64,000 nucleotides of DNA, taken from positions 183,677 through 247,676 of the forward strand of contig WBMW01001303.1 of the NCBI GenBank assembly GCA_013396635.1, given 5' to 3'. Shown one piece after another: positions 35,441 to 47,290 of the stretch. This DNA is from Penelope pileata. Its lineage: Eukaryota > Chordata > Aves > Galliformes > Cracidae. The notes below the pieces were generated by a model that was not told the DNA's origin, ran no database searches, and saw nothing but the letters and a program-made list of their open reading frames with translations. The position numbers and the translations under genes were made by a program. Positions within the stretch are counted from its first letter, which is position 1. Each line of letters opens with the position of its first letter.

Positions 35441-36439
35441 GTTGCCCGAGCAGAATCCATCAGCTTCCGCTTGCCATCGCGCGGGGCAGCCAGTTCATCC
35501 CTTGCACAGGTTTCTCTCTAAATAGCTTCCTTGCCCACAAAAGGGCCGTCAGGCACACTACTTCCAGAATGGCTTCGGATCCAGGCAGCCCACACTGGGC
35601 ATGTAAAGATCCACCATCAATTACAAAGGCAGCTCTGGAAAAATGGCCCCAGAACATCGGAATAAAGTCATCTGCTGACAATTCTGTTAAGGTGCAGGAT
35701 CCTTCATTTTTCTAAAAACAATAGAATTGCATCAAAAATTGGCTGTGCAAAGGAAGCAGCACCATTCCCAGTGCAGGCATTTTCCTGCTGCCCCCACTGC
35801 CTACTGCCTGGGGACAGTGCGGGGACACCTCCTCTGCAGCCACCTGGGCACCGCTGGCCACATCTGGGCACCTTAACACAAAACCCTTGGAATTCAATGG
35901 AGACATCCCATTGGCTTCAGGAAAAAAGCAAGCAAACAAACAAAACCCCACAGTCAACCAGAGTTAATCTGGCACCCTTTCACGTCAATCTATCTCACCT
36001 AGTCCGCAGCCTGGCTACGTTCTATAACTCAGACCAAGGACAGTCCTTCAGTCCTGTCCATTTTCTACTCAGCATCTACCACTTTTCCACACAGTGAAAA
36101 TTCCCACTTTCCACCCCAGGCGCTGATTTTTATCCCCATCTCACGAGCAGTGAGAAGCCAAGGTGCCCTGTGACAGCAGAGAGGAAGGCAGCCTCAGGCA
36201 GTGCTGGGCCTTCCCCACAGCCACCACAACCAGACCTTCTCGTGCAGCAACGCGGCAGGAAGGCTCCAGGAACGTGAAAACTGAAGACGTTCCTGTCATT
36301 TCCACATAAATTTTGCTGTGTTGTTATTGTTGTTGCTTTACATAAACGTTATCAAATTATATCACTGGCATTTGAAAATTTACTTTTTCTTAGCATCACC
36401 CCATTACTCTCAGCAATTCTGCCTGTGCCATGCTGAATG
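35441..36439. other. Unique DNA, no gene seen
   Basis: Mixed DNA, with an AAGCAAGCAAACAAACAAA simple stretch near 35926 and an AT-rich patch at 36300-36410. Overlapping frames up to 108 codons occur without recognisable content. Confidence 0.35.
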
Positions 36440-36700
36440 GTTCTCCCAACCCTTGATATTTGTAACCTTCAGACTCTCATAAAAAGTTATACTTCCCCTT
36501 AAGTCATCGTTTAGCCAGCCCATACATATTTAATTCCTTAATCTTCCCTCATAAATCCTATCCTGGCTGCAATCATTTCAGCTGCTCTCTGAACGATCTC
36601 CATCTTCCCAGAACTGGCAGAGGAGCGAAGCCCCAGTGGGGGCTGACAGGAGATGGATATTGAGAGACAACTGCAATTGCTCCGCTCTGCCACTTAATAC
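36440..36700 (-). mobile_element. Old CR1/L3-like LINE relic
   Basis: The order CTTAATCTTCCCTCATAAATC, then ATCATTTCAGCTGCTCTCTG, then CCCAGAACTGG, then a CCAGTGGGGGCTGACAGGAG stretch follows the landmark order of CR1/L3 3' regions (cttcctcata, gatcatctttgtggc, cagaactgg, ccaggtggggtctcac). It is much more diverged than the other CR1 copies, which suggests an older insertion. Family assignment is from memory of the consensus; edges are approximate. Confidence 0.55.
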
Positions 36701-37230
36701 CTGTAATCCGTAATTATGTTGTACTTTCATTCAACGATCACTCCTAGCACTAGAATTTAACCTACCATTAAAACCTCTTCTGAAGGCGGTGTTTCCCCTG
36801 TGACGCGGCTCCACTGTGTGCATCTCATTTATGTCCCCAGCGCTCTTGCTCCAGAAAACAGCAGCCAAGTGCCTCTCCCTCCTTGCATCTTACAGGGCAA
36901 ATAACTGATCACGGACTTTGTCTGCGGGTATTGCAAAGGCTTCCCTGTGAGAGGCAGGTCAAGGTGGTAAATCTTAAATCAGTGCTACTGCATGTCTTCT
37001 CCCCCCTCCCCCCAAATAAGAGGGCAAACGTCACCTGCTTCGGTTCACTGACAGCAAAGCCAGGGCGCCAGCTGTCTGCCCTCCCCAGCACCCGCAGCTC
37101 ACAGCTGCTGTGGCCCAGCCCAACATTCAAAACGTCGGCGTTGAAAGCGCTGACGAGATTCCTGCAGTTGGAGAGGAGGGAGCGGCGGCAGGTCTTGACA
37201 GATGGATAGATGGATGGGTACGGCCACAAA
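36701..37230. other. Unique DNA, no gene seen
   Basis: AT-rich to about 36780, mixed afterwards, with a C-rich run near 37001-37013 and a GATG-type short simple stretch at 37200-37218. I see no gene. Confidence 0.35.
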
Positions 37231-37900
37231 TGTGTTTATTTATGCAATGCCACATTTCTGAGGTTTTCATTCTGTTCTTCTTTTTTTTGGAATAACAAAG
37301 ACAAATTTGAAAACTTGAGTTAAATTACAATACAGGACCAAGACTATTCATTCAGACCATTCAAATGGATGATTTATTCTTCAGCAGATGTGGTCTCAAC
37401 CACACAGTACAGCTCAAACGAGGCTATTAAAATCCCACATCAATCACCGGCACGTTGAAAATTAGCCAGAATAAGCAAATAGCTGCCCGGTGTTATTACT
37501 TAATAGATACAATTGATAGAGCTCAGTATTGTGTAATCAAACACAATATCCAAAGGAAGTACTGCAAGGTTTGTTTTCCATTACAAAAAATGTATCTAGG
37601 AGTTTGCTTTTTAACTCCATTTTATGGGCATTTTTTTTAATAAACGAGTCAGGAAAGCCACTAAGTTTTGCACATGAAAGTGAAATAGAACTGATAAATG
37701 CTCCTCTCAAAGTCAGCTTATCCTGCAGGACCTGGGGCACTGAAAATGCAAAGTGAGCTGCAAGAAAGCCTAAGCCGAGAAACAATTTTTGTCTAAAAAG
37801 ATACATGATATTAAGAATACATGAATTAAAGAGGTTTTATTCCTTCATTCCTTTATTAATATTTCTATTTTAATACCTTTATTAAAATTTCTGTTTTTTA
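37231..37900. promoter_or_regulatory. AT-rich candidate conserved block
   Basis: About 650 bases of high-complexity AT-rich DNA: TTACTTAATAGATACAATTG near 37497, GTAATCAAACACAATATCC near 37532, and TTATTAATATTTCTATTTTA near 37854. Small frames only. It may hold more than one element. Function inferred. Confidence 0.33.
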
Positions 37901-38215
37901 AAACCAGGAGATCTCCAGGCCTTGGAGAAGCACAGCGAGGCAGCCAGCCCCGTGCAGCCTGGTGCTCACTAACACCACGGTAACGCTCACCTGGCTGCAG
38001 CCCAGCAGCAGCAGAGCCACGTCCAGTGTCCGGGCACCAGCAGAAACCCACCCACGTGTAACACTGCCAGGAAGGGTCCTGGCAGGGCACGGTGTGCAGC
38101 AGCCACAGCTGCCCAACACTCAGCACCAGGAGTGCAGCACGGCCGCCCAGCAAGGAGCGAGGAACGAGCTCTGCTCCCCACCTCTCGACAGGATTTCGTT
38201 TTCCCTTTTGCCACA
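37901..38215. other. GC-rich spacer
   Basis: GC-rich DNA with overlapping frames on both strands; no feature seen. Confidence 0.4.
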
Positions 38216-38720
38216 TGTTTAAAAAATATCAGACGTTACTAAGCGAACTTAAAGAGAATTCACTTTATGCATCTGCATGTAGCTCATTAATCTTTTACAG
38301 CAGGTCTGCTGGAAAATGAGGGTTGCTTTAATAAGGTGGTGGCAGGATCTGACGAAGTGATAGCTCCTACGAACTGCTACTGTCTCTGGCAGAGAACTAT
38401 GGCACCGGCAAAGCAGAACACACGCAGTGAAGAACATTGATTTTACAAACATGCAATTTATCAAATGACACAAATCAGCCCAATGACATGAAAATATATC
38501 TGGAGACTTCATAATGTCACCTTACATTCCTGATAGGATTTGACAGATACCGGGTGAAGACAGCTGCTTTAAGCTGCGCAGAATGCTATTATGGGATGAG
38601 ACTTCTCTCGCTTTCGTGCGAGCTATTTTCTCATCTCTTTGGGGTTTTCTTTCCTTCTAATTCTACAACCGTTAAACTGTTGACATGCTTTCTGCTGTTC
38701 TAGTCAAAGCTGCATCCCAT
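38216..38720. promoter_or_regulatory. Candidate conserved element
   Basis: High-complexity block from just after the GC-rich spacer, with ATGTAGCTCATTAATC, GCTTTAATAAGGTGG, CATGCAATTTATCAAATGAC and AAAATATATCTGG stretches. No simple repeats. Followed abruptly by GC-rich DNA from about 38750. Function inferred. Confidence 0.35.
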
Positions 38721-39540
38721 TCTCAAAGCAAAGTACATCCTCGTTACATGGCGAGGGAGGATGCGATGTGGCTGGGAAGGAGCTCGGAGTGAAGGAAGCG
38801 TTCAGCATTTGGCTGTCTGTGGTCAGGTGGTGCTGAGCACGGTGCTTTCTGCTGCCCTCCCAGCCCCGCCTGCATCCCTCTCGTCCCTGCCTCCCACCTG
38901 GGCTCCCAGGGCTCAGGTGGGGCTTTGGCACGGCCGCCCCATGCCTCCTCTGTGCAATCCTGCTGCAAGCACCAGGTTTGCAGCAGCCTTCCAGAGCCTC
39001 CCAGCACCTTCCCATAGTACCTGAGACTGTTGGAGCTTCACCAGGTGCGCACAGCAAAGGGCCCAGGTGCTGCCATGTGGTCCTGCTGCAGCCCTGGCCA
39101 TAGGCAGTTGCACAGGTGTCTGTGGAAGCTGGGTGCTCAGTGGCTGCTTCTTGCTCTCCTGTCCGTTCTACCTTTACCACCCTACAGGAACGCAGCCCAG
39201 GCGCGGTGCCCATTACAACACATGAGCCACGCGTTCGGAAAGGGCCGGGGCCAGCCCTGCCCCAGCAGCACCGCAGGAGATCGTAGGGTCCGCGAGCACC
39301 CCGCAGTGCAGCAGCTCCTGAGCTCAGCACCAAGCGGCAGCCCACGAGCCCCTGGGGAAAACCACCCCCAGCACTGGGGCCATCCCGACAGCCTGCAGCC
39401 ACCGCTTGTGCTCCCCGGGAGCAGCACAGGGCACGGAGCGCTGCTCCCAGTGCGGGCAGGGGGGCTGCCCCGCTGCAGGAACGGGGGGTGCTGGGGGTGC
39501 TGCCCCCTGGGCACGGCTGCACCTTGGCTTCAGGAGCAAA
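38721..39540. other. GC-rich, no gene seen
   Basis: Strongly GC-rich. It contains the longest open frame in the window, 284 codons on minus (38704-39558). That frame is Cys/Gly/Ser/Arg-rich, has no domain I recognise, and shares the interval with plus frames of 208 and 87 codons. I treat it as a composition effect. Confidence 0.5.
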
Positions 39541-39990
39541 ACAGAATTGTTGAAACATTCCAGTTTAGATCAGAAAAAATCCAGGTTTCACTTTTGCCAT
39601 TCTCATTCAGTTTCATCACACAGAAGGAGCTCAGTATTTTTAAAGGCTTGACCTGATTTTCATCATTAGGATCAAACCTGATCCGCAGCAAATGAAGTCA
39701 AATGAAAGAAATTTACACTAATTTCTAATTTGCTTAACAGCGCGCTAACTCACCCGAAATGCCATCAGCCTCTCTTTCCCAATGATACTTTTTCTGCAAA
39801 TTGCTTTAAAATAATGAGGAGCTGAAATAAAACTTTTCCCATGAAGAGAAATATCGGTATAAATAGCAACTTAATTGTGCACGCTAATTGTTTTAGCAAC
39901 ACGCTTAATGTCAAAGCTACTGCTAGTTGATAAAATTAGTTGATAAAATCTAAAATTCAGAAAAGGGAGTCAGCAAAAACAAAGCGTGCA
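39541..39990. promoter_or_regulatory. Candidate conserved element with GATAA duplication
   Basis: AT-rich high-complexity block with CACTAATTTCTAATTTGC, CGGTATAAATAGCAAC and CACGCTAATTGTTTTAGC stretches. An exact 13-bp tandem duplication, TAGTTGATAAAAT, is at 39924-39936 and 39937-39949, doubling a TGATAA (GATA-type) core. Function inferred. Confidence 0.35.
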
Positions 39991-41440
39991 GAGCTCAGGA
40001 ATCACCGCCAGGCTCATGGTGCGAGCTCTGCGCCGAGCTGAGCTGAAGCAGGGCTGGGTCTTCCCGTGGTTCAGTGGGTTTCTCCCCGCTTACAGTACTC
40101 TGGGAGAAAATGGACCTTCACATGGTATAATTTCTAAATAGCAGCCATTGAGATGGTTACATGAAGTTTCCAACACTCGAGACTTTACTGAAGGCACAGC
40201 ATCCCACGGGGCAGGGGGTGCGGTGCTGCGGGCAGCAGTGCAGCTCCCATCAGCGCCCCGCGTGCTCGGTGCAGCGTGATGGGGGTTAACGCAGCACCAA
40301 GGAGAGCGGCTCCTCTTACCAGAACTGCTCACTAATGTTGACACAAGCCAACATTTGTTTTTATTAGGAACTCACAGGAGTAATTAATCTAAATGAAGTT
40401 GCAACAGGAAATCAGCGCTGTGCAGCTGGGCCCACAGCTTTCGCTGTTTGGGATGTTCCTGACACAGCTTTAAGCCAAGCGAAGAAACCCCGAGCGCTGC
40501 ACTCCCCACTGCCGAGCCCCTGGCGGGAGCTCACCCAGAACATGGGGAGGGGAACGTTGTGGGGTGAGCAGCATTTCGCAGCTCGGTGCGTTCTGTGGGG
40601 TGCTGGGAGCTCCTGCCCTTCCCAGCCATGATGCCGTACCAGACCTGCGCTCCCATCCCGCTGCTCCTGCCCCGGCTGTGACTCTGTAAAGGGCAGAAAA
40701 AAGAACAAAGTTCTCTTTGCATCAGCTACTGGCATAGTGGCACCTCCTCACCTCTGTCCCAGAGTGATGTAGTGACTCAAGTGCCATTTAGTTAAATTAA
40801 TCCATCTGAAGGATTCACCTTGCAGCAATTAAGTAAGAGAACCTACAAAGCCCCTCCTCCAAACAAGGTAATCTGCTGTTTCATGCCTGAGTCACGCTGG
40901 TGCGAGAGCACTGAGACCAAGGGGCACACACCAGAGACACAGGGAGCGGTTTCCATTGCCAGGAGCCCCAGCGCTGTCACACTGCGAGCCAGGGAGAAGA
41001 TCTGCATCATGCTTCAATGCCATCCACGCCTGGGACCTTGTTTCCATGTAACACAAGAGGCAGTGCTGGGATTCAAGGACCTCCATGGCACGGCACCAGG
41101 GCGGTGCCCATAATGGCAACATGAAGCTCAGTGTAAAACCTCTGCTTTTGCTCTTCACAGACCCAGCAGTAACAGCCCAAACAGTGCAGTCTGTGCGAGG
41201 GGCACGCAGCGATGGAGGGGGCAGCTCTGCAAGCTGCGGAGCTAACATCCAGCCAGGCAATGGTGCACGCACCTCGAGGGCAGGCCACGTCCACCCACAG
41301 GTGAGCAGAGCTCCACTCTCCACATCCACCACCAAACACCGTTCCCTGCCCACCTCCTGCACTCACCCCAACCCCACTGCTGGCTGTGCCCCACACTGGG
41401 GCTGAGCTCCTGAGCCCGAGCACACGCTGCACCTTACAAA
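39991..41440. other. Mixed and GC-rich DNA, no gene seen
   Basis: GC-rich stretches at 40010-40085, 40195-40320 and 40480-40680. AT-richer patches at 40115-40160 and 40340-40410. Overlapping frames up to 156 codons are unrecognised. Confidence 0.4.
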
Positions 41441-41570
41441 GCAGCAGAATGAAGATGTTAATTATGGAAAGAGAACCTGCCAGGGTTATTAGAGATGTGT
41501 TGAGCAAATTAGAAGCTGTTATTCACATGGAGAACAGCTTACCATATGCTTGGAAGTCTTTCATCTCTTC
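41441..41570. promoter_or_regulatory. Short candidate element
   Basis: AT-richer block with AGATGTTAATTATGG and GCAAATTAGAAGCTG cores, between GC-rich DNA and mixed DNA. Function inferred. Confidence 0.25.
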
Positions 41571-41830
41571 ACACCCAAGGCTGGTGTATAGACTGGGCTG
41601 CACCTGGTCCCCCTGCCACCTACCTGCAGCAGCGTATCACAGCACATCCCCATGCTCCCCATTTATTTCTGTCATCCAAAGGCACCTTTCTGGCACAGGA
41701 ATGCACTGAAACGCTGCCAAAGATTCCCTCTGCTGCACAGTGACAACTGGGCTGTGGTTCTGAAAAGGTTCCACAGATGGGTCCTTCAGATCCTGTTAGC
41801 ATCTTCTCCCTGCTGGCTGACCAAGCCATA
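41571..41830. other. Spacer
   Basis: Mixed DNA, no feature seen. Confidence 0.35.
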
Positions 41831-42010
41831 TTGGAGCTTAATTAATAACAGCCTTCTCTGGAATCTATTCATTAAAGCCACCACAGCAATTGCATAATGT
41901 AACGTGGCAAATCCTCAGCAATTCACACTCACCTCGCACGGTAGCAGCCACATTTCTGCCAAAGTGATGGAGTTTATGCAAACGGCTGTGCTGTTAGCTT
42001 ACAGCTGGAA
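41831..42010. promoter_or_regulatory. Candidate conserved element
   Basis: High-complexity block with TTGGAGCTTAATTAATAAC, ATTCATTAAAGCC and AGCAATTGCATAATG cores in close succession. Function inferred. Confidence 0.3.
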
Positions 42011-42789
42011 CAGCAACCAGGAGATATCTATCTCCACAAGTCTTGCAGAGCCCATTCGGTGGCTGATGTGTGTGTCCGAGTAAGAGAAAGCATACGTGTG
42101 CTCCTCTCCTGTGTTCAGGCTGCAATGCATTTGGAGCTCGCACTGCTTTCCAGGAGTTTGCATACATTCTCCAATATTTTATTTCCAGTTCTTTTCCTGC
42201 AACAAGCATGTAGCAGCTGTAACAAAATCTGTATGCACATAACCACGCTACGTGTATGGACAACCACGCAACAGAACATGGGTGCGCTGCGTACGGGTAA
42301 GTGCACGTGCAAGGACAGCACGCAGGCGCTCGCACTGGCTGTGGTAACGCCCGCTTATTTGTAGCGATGGTGTTCAGGCAATTTCCAGTAAAACTGCAAA
42401 GTAATATGACTCAATTCTTCATGGAGCCTGAAGTGGGTTAAGCAGGATGATATTAAGATATACTGAATATTGAATGTGGATATCTCAGGAGGTGCAACAA
42501 GCATGCTCCGTGATGCTGGGGAGTTCCCATAGCAGCACTTAGGGACCAACCCAGGAAGCGGAAGTTTGTGGGTGGGGGATCCTGGAACTCGGCGGATCCC
42601 CTGATCCAGGGCCTGGCTGGTGCCTGCCTGCCCAAACACAAAGAAACGTCGCAGACCACAGCCTGGGAAGAGCGTTCCTCGCGTGTAGCTGCTCAGGAAG
42701 GAGAGCAGCCCCGGGGAACAAACGCCCACGAGGTCGGCCCTGAGTCACACAGCTCTGACAGCACCTGAACCACACAGCTGCAGCCCGGT
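42011..42789. other. Unique DNA, no gene seen
   Basis: Mixed DNA. A short AT-rich stretch at 42385-42480 may be a small element. GC-rich 42540-42720. Overlapping frames unrecognised. Confidence 0.35.
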
Positions 42790-43075
42790 GCCTGCATCTG
42801 GAATACTAATGCGATGCAATCATTACGCAGAGGCACAAAGATTTGCTTCCTCAAAACCCGAGCGCGGCTTGAAGCACATCAAGCAGAAATGTCAAAGTCA
42901 CGCATAAAACGAGGGAAAGAGGAAGGTTATCTGGAGGTAATTGTAGGCTTTTAATGAAAGGAGTCATGCTAGACTCAAAGCCACGCCACATCACACAGAT
43001 ACGTAAATAATACTGTCGGATTAATGCTGAATCCATAAAAGAAATCAGACTCATTCACTTGGAAGCTTTTAGCAT
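42790..43075. promoter_or_regulatory. Candidate conserved element
   Basis: High-complexity block with GAGGTAATTGTAGGC, GTAAATAATACTGTC and GGATTAATGCTGAATCC stretches. The last contains near-mirrored GGATTA and GAATCC cores. Bounded by GC-rich DNA after 43080. Function inferred. Confidence 0.3.
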
Positions 43076-44260
43076 GCAGCTGTGGATGCGCGGCTGCTGC
43101 ATCACCCGGGAGCCAGGCCGGGGCCCAGCAGCGTGCAGAGCTGTGCGACCCCGAGACCCCGACCTGGGGCACAGCCCCTCCAGCACAGAGGCAGCAGGAA
43201 GCAGCCTTGGTCCTGGCCCAGCATTTGCTTGGAGTGAAGAACAGGAGGACCACTGGGATTGTGAGGGGCCTCTCAGATAAATCCCAGGTCATAAACAGCT
43301 GCCTGGCAGCACACGTGTGCTTCGTGCAGGAGCTGCCGTTCCGACCTGGTGCACCCCGAGACCTCTGGGCAGATGGACAGAGAAAATAATCACTGCTGAC
43401 AGCTGACAACAGAATTAAGGTGGTGTCAGTCCCATGGGAAAACCGTGGTCTGTGAAGAGCACATTTGAAGCTTACACATAAAAACCCTCACGCACACTCC
43501 CAGCGCCGCGCATTGCACTGCTGTTTCGCTGCCCCGGCCCATGCTGCTGCTCTGCCCTCCTGGTTGCTGGTGGGAGTCTGTCCAGATCCAGGTTACACAC
43601 GCTGAAGGTACAACCTTAGAGCTGTGCCAAGGTCAGGATTTTGTGATCAGGTGCCTCACCTGCTGGCAGTTCAAACACAACAACACGACAACGATCCGTC
43701 CGCCCTTAACGCCCGCGCCCGCTGCCTGCTGTCCTCCTGCACTAACTCAGCAGCAAGGTCTCAGCAAAGAGCTCTGCCTCCGAGCTGTGGTGGTGGCTTC
43801 CAACAGCACACATCAACATTTTATAAAAGCCATAAAGTATGCTGCAGCCTGGCTTTACCTCCCCTCTTTGAACGTGCCTATAATTTGATCCCACCTTACC
43901 AAGCACTGCATAACCGCTGACGGGAGGGGACGGTCGTTCAGCGGCTGCTGGCAGCGGAGCGGTGCTGCTGCCTTTGTGTCTGTGGAGCTTTGTGCAGAGT
44001 GCAGCTGCTGGACGCCTCGCACCTCTCACAGCACCCCTGGGCCTTCCCATCGCTGACAGAAAGCGAAGCCTGGAGCACGAGCTGCCCCTCGGCACAGCCC
44101 CGCACACCGCGCCCGGCTCAGCCCCTGCTCTGCGGGAACGCACCCAGGAGGTAACGCTGTGTGTGGGGTCTGTCACCTGCCAGGACGGGGCAGGGGAGGC
44201 AGAGGAAAGCATCTGGTGAGAAGGAGAGCAGCCCGCGGGCCAGCCCGAGCAGCAGCACCA
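43076..44260. other. GC-rich, no gene seen
   Basis: GC-rich DNA with an AT-richer gap at 43800-43900. A 191-codon minus frame (43742-44317) is unrecognised and overlaps plus frames. Confidence 0.45.
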
Positions 44261-44836
44261 GGGGCCGTGTCTTCCAGAACGACTTTCAGCGACTTTAATT
44301 AAGCTCTCCACAGACACACCAGCTTGGAGAGATTAAAGCAGAAGAGCGCATGGCAAAGAACCTGCACACCACGCAGCCTTCCCTACACGCCTTTACAGTT
44401 CTGTAATTGAGTTTGCAAAAAAAGCGTCGTCATGCACTGTGTGAAACGCTGCACTGCCCTGGCTGCAGACACTTACGTGGACCCCATGGAAACTTTGAGC
44501 CACTCTGTGAACCAAAAGCCTATTCTGTCAGCAACAAACAAATGTAATCGTTATTGACAGAGCCGGAAATCGCTCCTGCCCTGCAGAGGAGCCCATCTGC
44601 AGCCATGCACCCACCCCTCCTTCCCACCCCAGCTTGGTGTTGACACTGAGCTTTGTGGTAGCATTTAAACCACGGCGAGCTGCTGGACCTCCAACCTTCT
44701 GTCTTCAATAAGTTGAGGCAAATTGTAACACACTACCAAATAACTAAAACATTGAGACACGATAGGTCTCAAAGGCCCCAAGAAACAAAGTGCCCGCTCC
44801 CCCCCTCTGCAGTGCAGCTCCTGCCCCCCCAGCTTG
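44261..44836. other. Unique mixed DNA, no gene seen
   Basis: CGACTTTAATTAAGCTC near 44290 is a small AT-rich core. The rest is mixed DNA with no feature seen. Confidence 0.35.
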
Positions 44837-44950
44837 GAGCCATGGGAGGCACAGCACAGCCCAGCAGCACGGCTCAGAGCTGTGGGAGGCACAGCCCAGC
44901 CCAGCAGCCCAGCTCAGAGCTGTGGGAGGCCCAGTGCAGCCCAGCAGCCG
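44837..44950. repeat. 40-bp tandem repeat, about 2.8 copies
   Basis: Copies start at 44837, 44877 and 44917. The unit centres on GTGGGAGGCACAGCCCAGCC and ends in GCTCA. The third copy is incomplete at its end. The repeat is Pro/Ser/Gln/Ala-rich in every frame, which explains the open frames crossing it. Confidence 0.9.
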
Positions 44951-45980
44951 CACACGCTCCTGGCCCTGCTCCTCAGTGCCTTCCATTTCTTGCTCCACTT
45001 CACAGGCAACAGCTGCTCGGTGATAAGGATTTGCAAAACAGAGAGCTGTGCACCGCGTCTGTTTGGAAGCTTTAAGCATGAAAATCCATGCCAGGGTCCA
45101 TCTCCCCTCTCGCTGAGATAACCCCTCCTGAGCGTGCTGCACAAATCTGCCCGAAGCACCAACAGCCCCACTCCTGTTCTTTGCTCAGCAAAACTGTGCT
45201 CAGCACACGAGGCCCAGGCAGCCCATCCCTGTCCCGGCACCGTGCAGGGCACGAGCTGTTCCCCTCCGAACACAGACAGGCGCTGGGCTGGGGTCGGTCC
45301 CGTCCCGCTCAGCCCTGGGGGTGCTCCTGGGGCAGGGCCCCCACGGCAGCCGGACCCCAGTCAGAGAGCAGCTCCACCCCTCAGCGCCAATGGGAAATTC
45401 CCAAGCAGCGTTTCTGAGTATTTTCTTCCTCAGGAACATACGCTATGTCACAGATACATATGCTTTAAAAATAATTAGGAATAATATTTCTCCCTATTTT
45501 CCCAACACTCCTCGAGCAGCAGCAGGAGCACTGCTCGCTCCTTAGCTCTCCCAGCACTGCCTGGGATGTGCCCGGCGCGGGGCTGAGGCCCACGGGCACG
45601 GCCTGGGAGCACCAGAGCGTCAGCGTGCAGACCTGTGCACTAGCAGCTGTCAGCCCTTACGCTTCTCTGACACTGGCAAGTGCTGGGGGAGCAGTGCTGC
45701 TCCTGGCTGGGTGGGCAACCACCTCATTTAGGCACCAAGCTCATTATCCAGCACAGCAACAAATTGCTTTATTGCAGTCCAGCCACCTAAAGGCGTGGTT
45801 GGTTACACTTCGTGCCATTGGGAAGTAGACGAGACGGGACACACAACAGGGGATCCGCTGAGGGTGCCAGAGACCCAGCTCTGGTGTGGAGAACGGAGCT
45901 GCTCGCCATGAGGTTCAACGCTGAATTTTATTTTCAGAACAACAAAGCCTCAAAGCAGATGGAAGCAATTTTGTTAACGT
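44951..45980. other. GC-rich then mixed DNA, no gene seen
   Basis: GC-rich to about 45410, an AT-rich patch at 45415-45510, then GC-rich and mixed DNA. Overlapping frames up to 114 codons (and a 132-codon frame spanning the 40-bp repeat) are unrecognised. Confidence 0.4.
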
Positions 45981-46280
45981 AAAATTACCCCTTTACTCAC
46001 AGTCTTTACAATTTTTTAAAAAGTGCATTGTTCTGCCTTTGCCCTGCCAATCTTCATTGCCCTCTCTATATTTCTAATAGGTCTAAACTAATTAAATTAA
46101 TTTCCCGGAATAATAACCTCCCAGGGACATACAGCTAGATAATCCTTAACTCCTCGTGAAGCGAGGTTCCTGCAGGGTTGGGGAGCAATTACATCTCATT
46201 AGCCATCCATCTCGGAGGAGACGACAGGGTTTATATTGATTGTTTTTCCAGGAGCACCATGAGAGTAAGCAAGAGCGCGT
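45981..46280. promoter_or_regulatory. Candidate conserved element
   Basis: AT-rich high-complexity block with CTAAACTAATTAAATTAATT at 46083-46102, a TGAAGCGAGG near 46157 and GAGCAATTACATCTCATTAG near 46182. Homeodomain-type cores are concentrated. Function inferred. Confidence 0.35.
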
Positions 46281-46990
46281 GGGTGGCTGCTAACAAAGCC
46301 TTGTCGGGATGGCACCGCTCGGGTGCGATGCTCGGCCCTTCAGCCCTCAGCTGTGCGAGGGCCCCACTAGGGCACTGTGCAACATCCAGGGGTATAAGCA
46401 AGGTACGTCCTGCACTAAGTTATACAGCACTGTGCTAAAGCTGACACGAAAGTCTGCCATCTCTGTCCTTCTGGTCGAGCTTTGCTTTCAGTAGGACAGG
46501 GAATGAAGTTTAAACAAAGTCCTAATGAGACAGAAATCAGCCTTTCCTGGGCATGTAATACAATGACAACAACAAGAGTACGATTTTCACCCAGCGTGAA
46601 AGCCAGACTGTTTCCTAAAATGGATCTAAAGCCACTGATCGAGATGCTGGAAAGCTGAGTGCGTGCCATGAAACTTCACTGTGCACAGGAGAGAACCGGG
46701 GTTCCCCAACCAGCAGCGAAGTGCTGGCAGCACCGCACGCACCTGGCTCACAGTCGCTCCTTACGCTGGGTGGGCAGCGCAGACTGAAGGCAGGATCACC
46801 CGCAGGACTGCCAGCATGGAAGCTCCCTGCCCCACCTGCAGCCCGGGCGGGTGAGGGACGCAGCAAGGTGGGCACCGGCAGGCACAGGCGGGCTCCTGCC
46901 CAGGAACCGCTCCAAGCCCAGCCAGGAGTGCAGCACGAGGCTGGGGCTGCTGCGTGCATCCAGGGGCACGGGACAGACCCCAGAGTGCTT
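46281..46990. other. Mixed then GC-rich DNA, no gene seen
   Basis: Mixed to 46660, GC-rich 46690-46985. Overlapping frames up to 138 codons, none recognised. Confidence 0.4.
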
Positions 46991-47290
46991 CTGGAATAAA
47001 GCAGCCATTTGGCTTCAATTAGACAATTCATTTTCCCTCCCTGATGTCCAGCTATCTTCGTAATTCACATCGGCAGAGTCGACTGGAGCCTTTCACGTCC
47101 CATTTTTGAACTATATGTTGTATATATTACAGTGCCATAAATTCGACATTTCAAATGCCAACAAATGGTGAGAAAATTGGCCCCTTGTGAATAATAGCCT
47201 AGCAGCATTTACATGTAATTATTTTGCCCAGGAATTTAATTTGCTAGACATAAAAGTTATGCTGAATGAAAGAGCGCTGGATAATGATCT
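46991..47290. promoter_or_regulatory. Candidate conserved element
   Basis: High-complexity AT-rich block with TTCAATTAGACAATTC near 47013, ATATGTTGTATATATTAC near 47111, ACATGTAATTATTTTGCCC near 47210 and GGAATTTAATTTGC near 47231. Few frames cross it. One of the strongest enhancer-like textures in the window. Function inferred. Confidence 0.37.

Noticed and set aside
38704..39558. 284-codon minus frame, longest in the window
   Set aside because: It lies in strongly GC-rich DNA, is Cys/Gly/Ser/Arg-rich with no domain I recognise, and shares the interval with plus frames of 208 and 87 codons.
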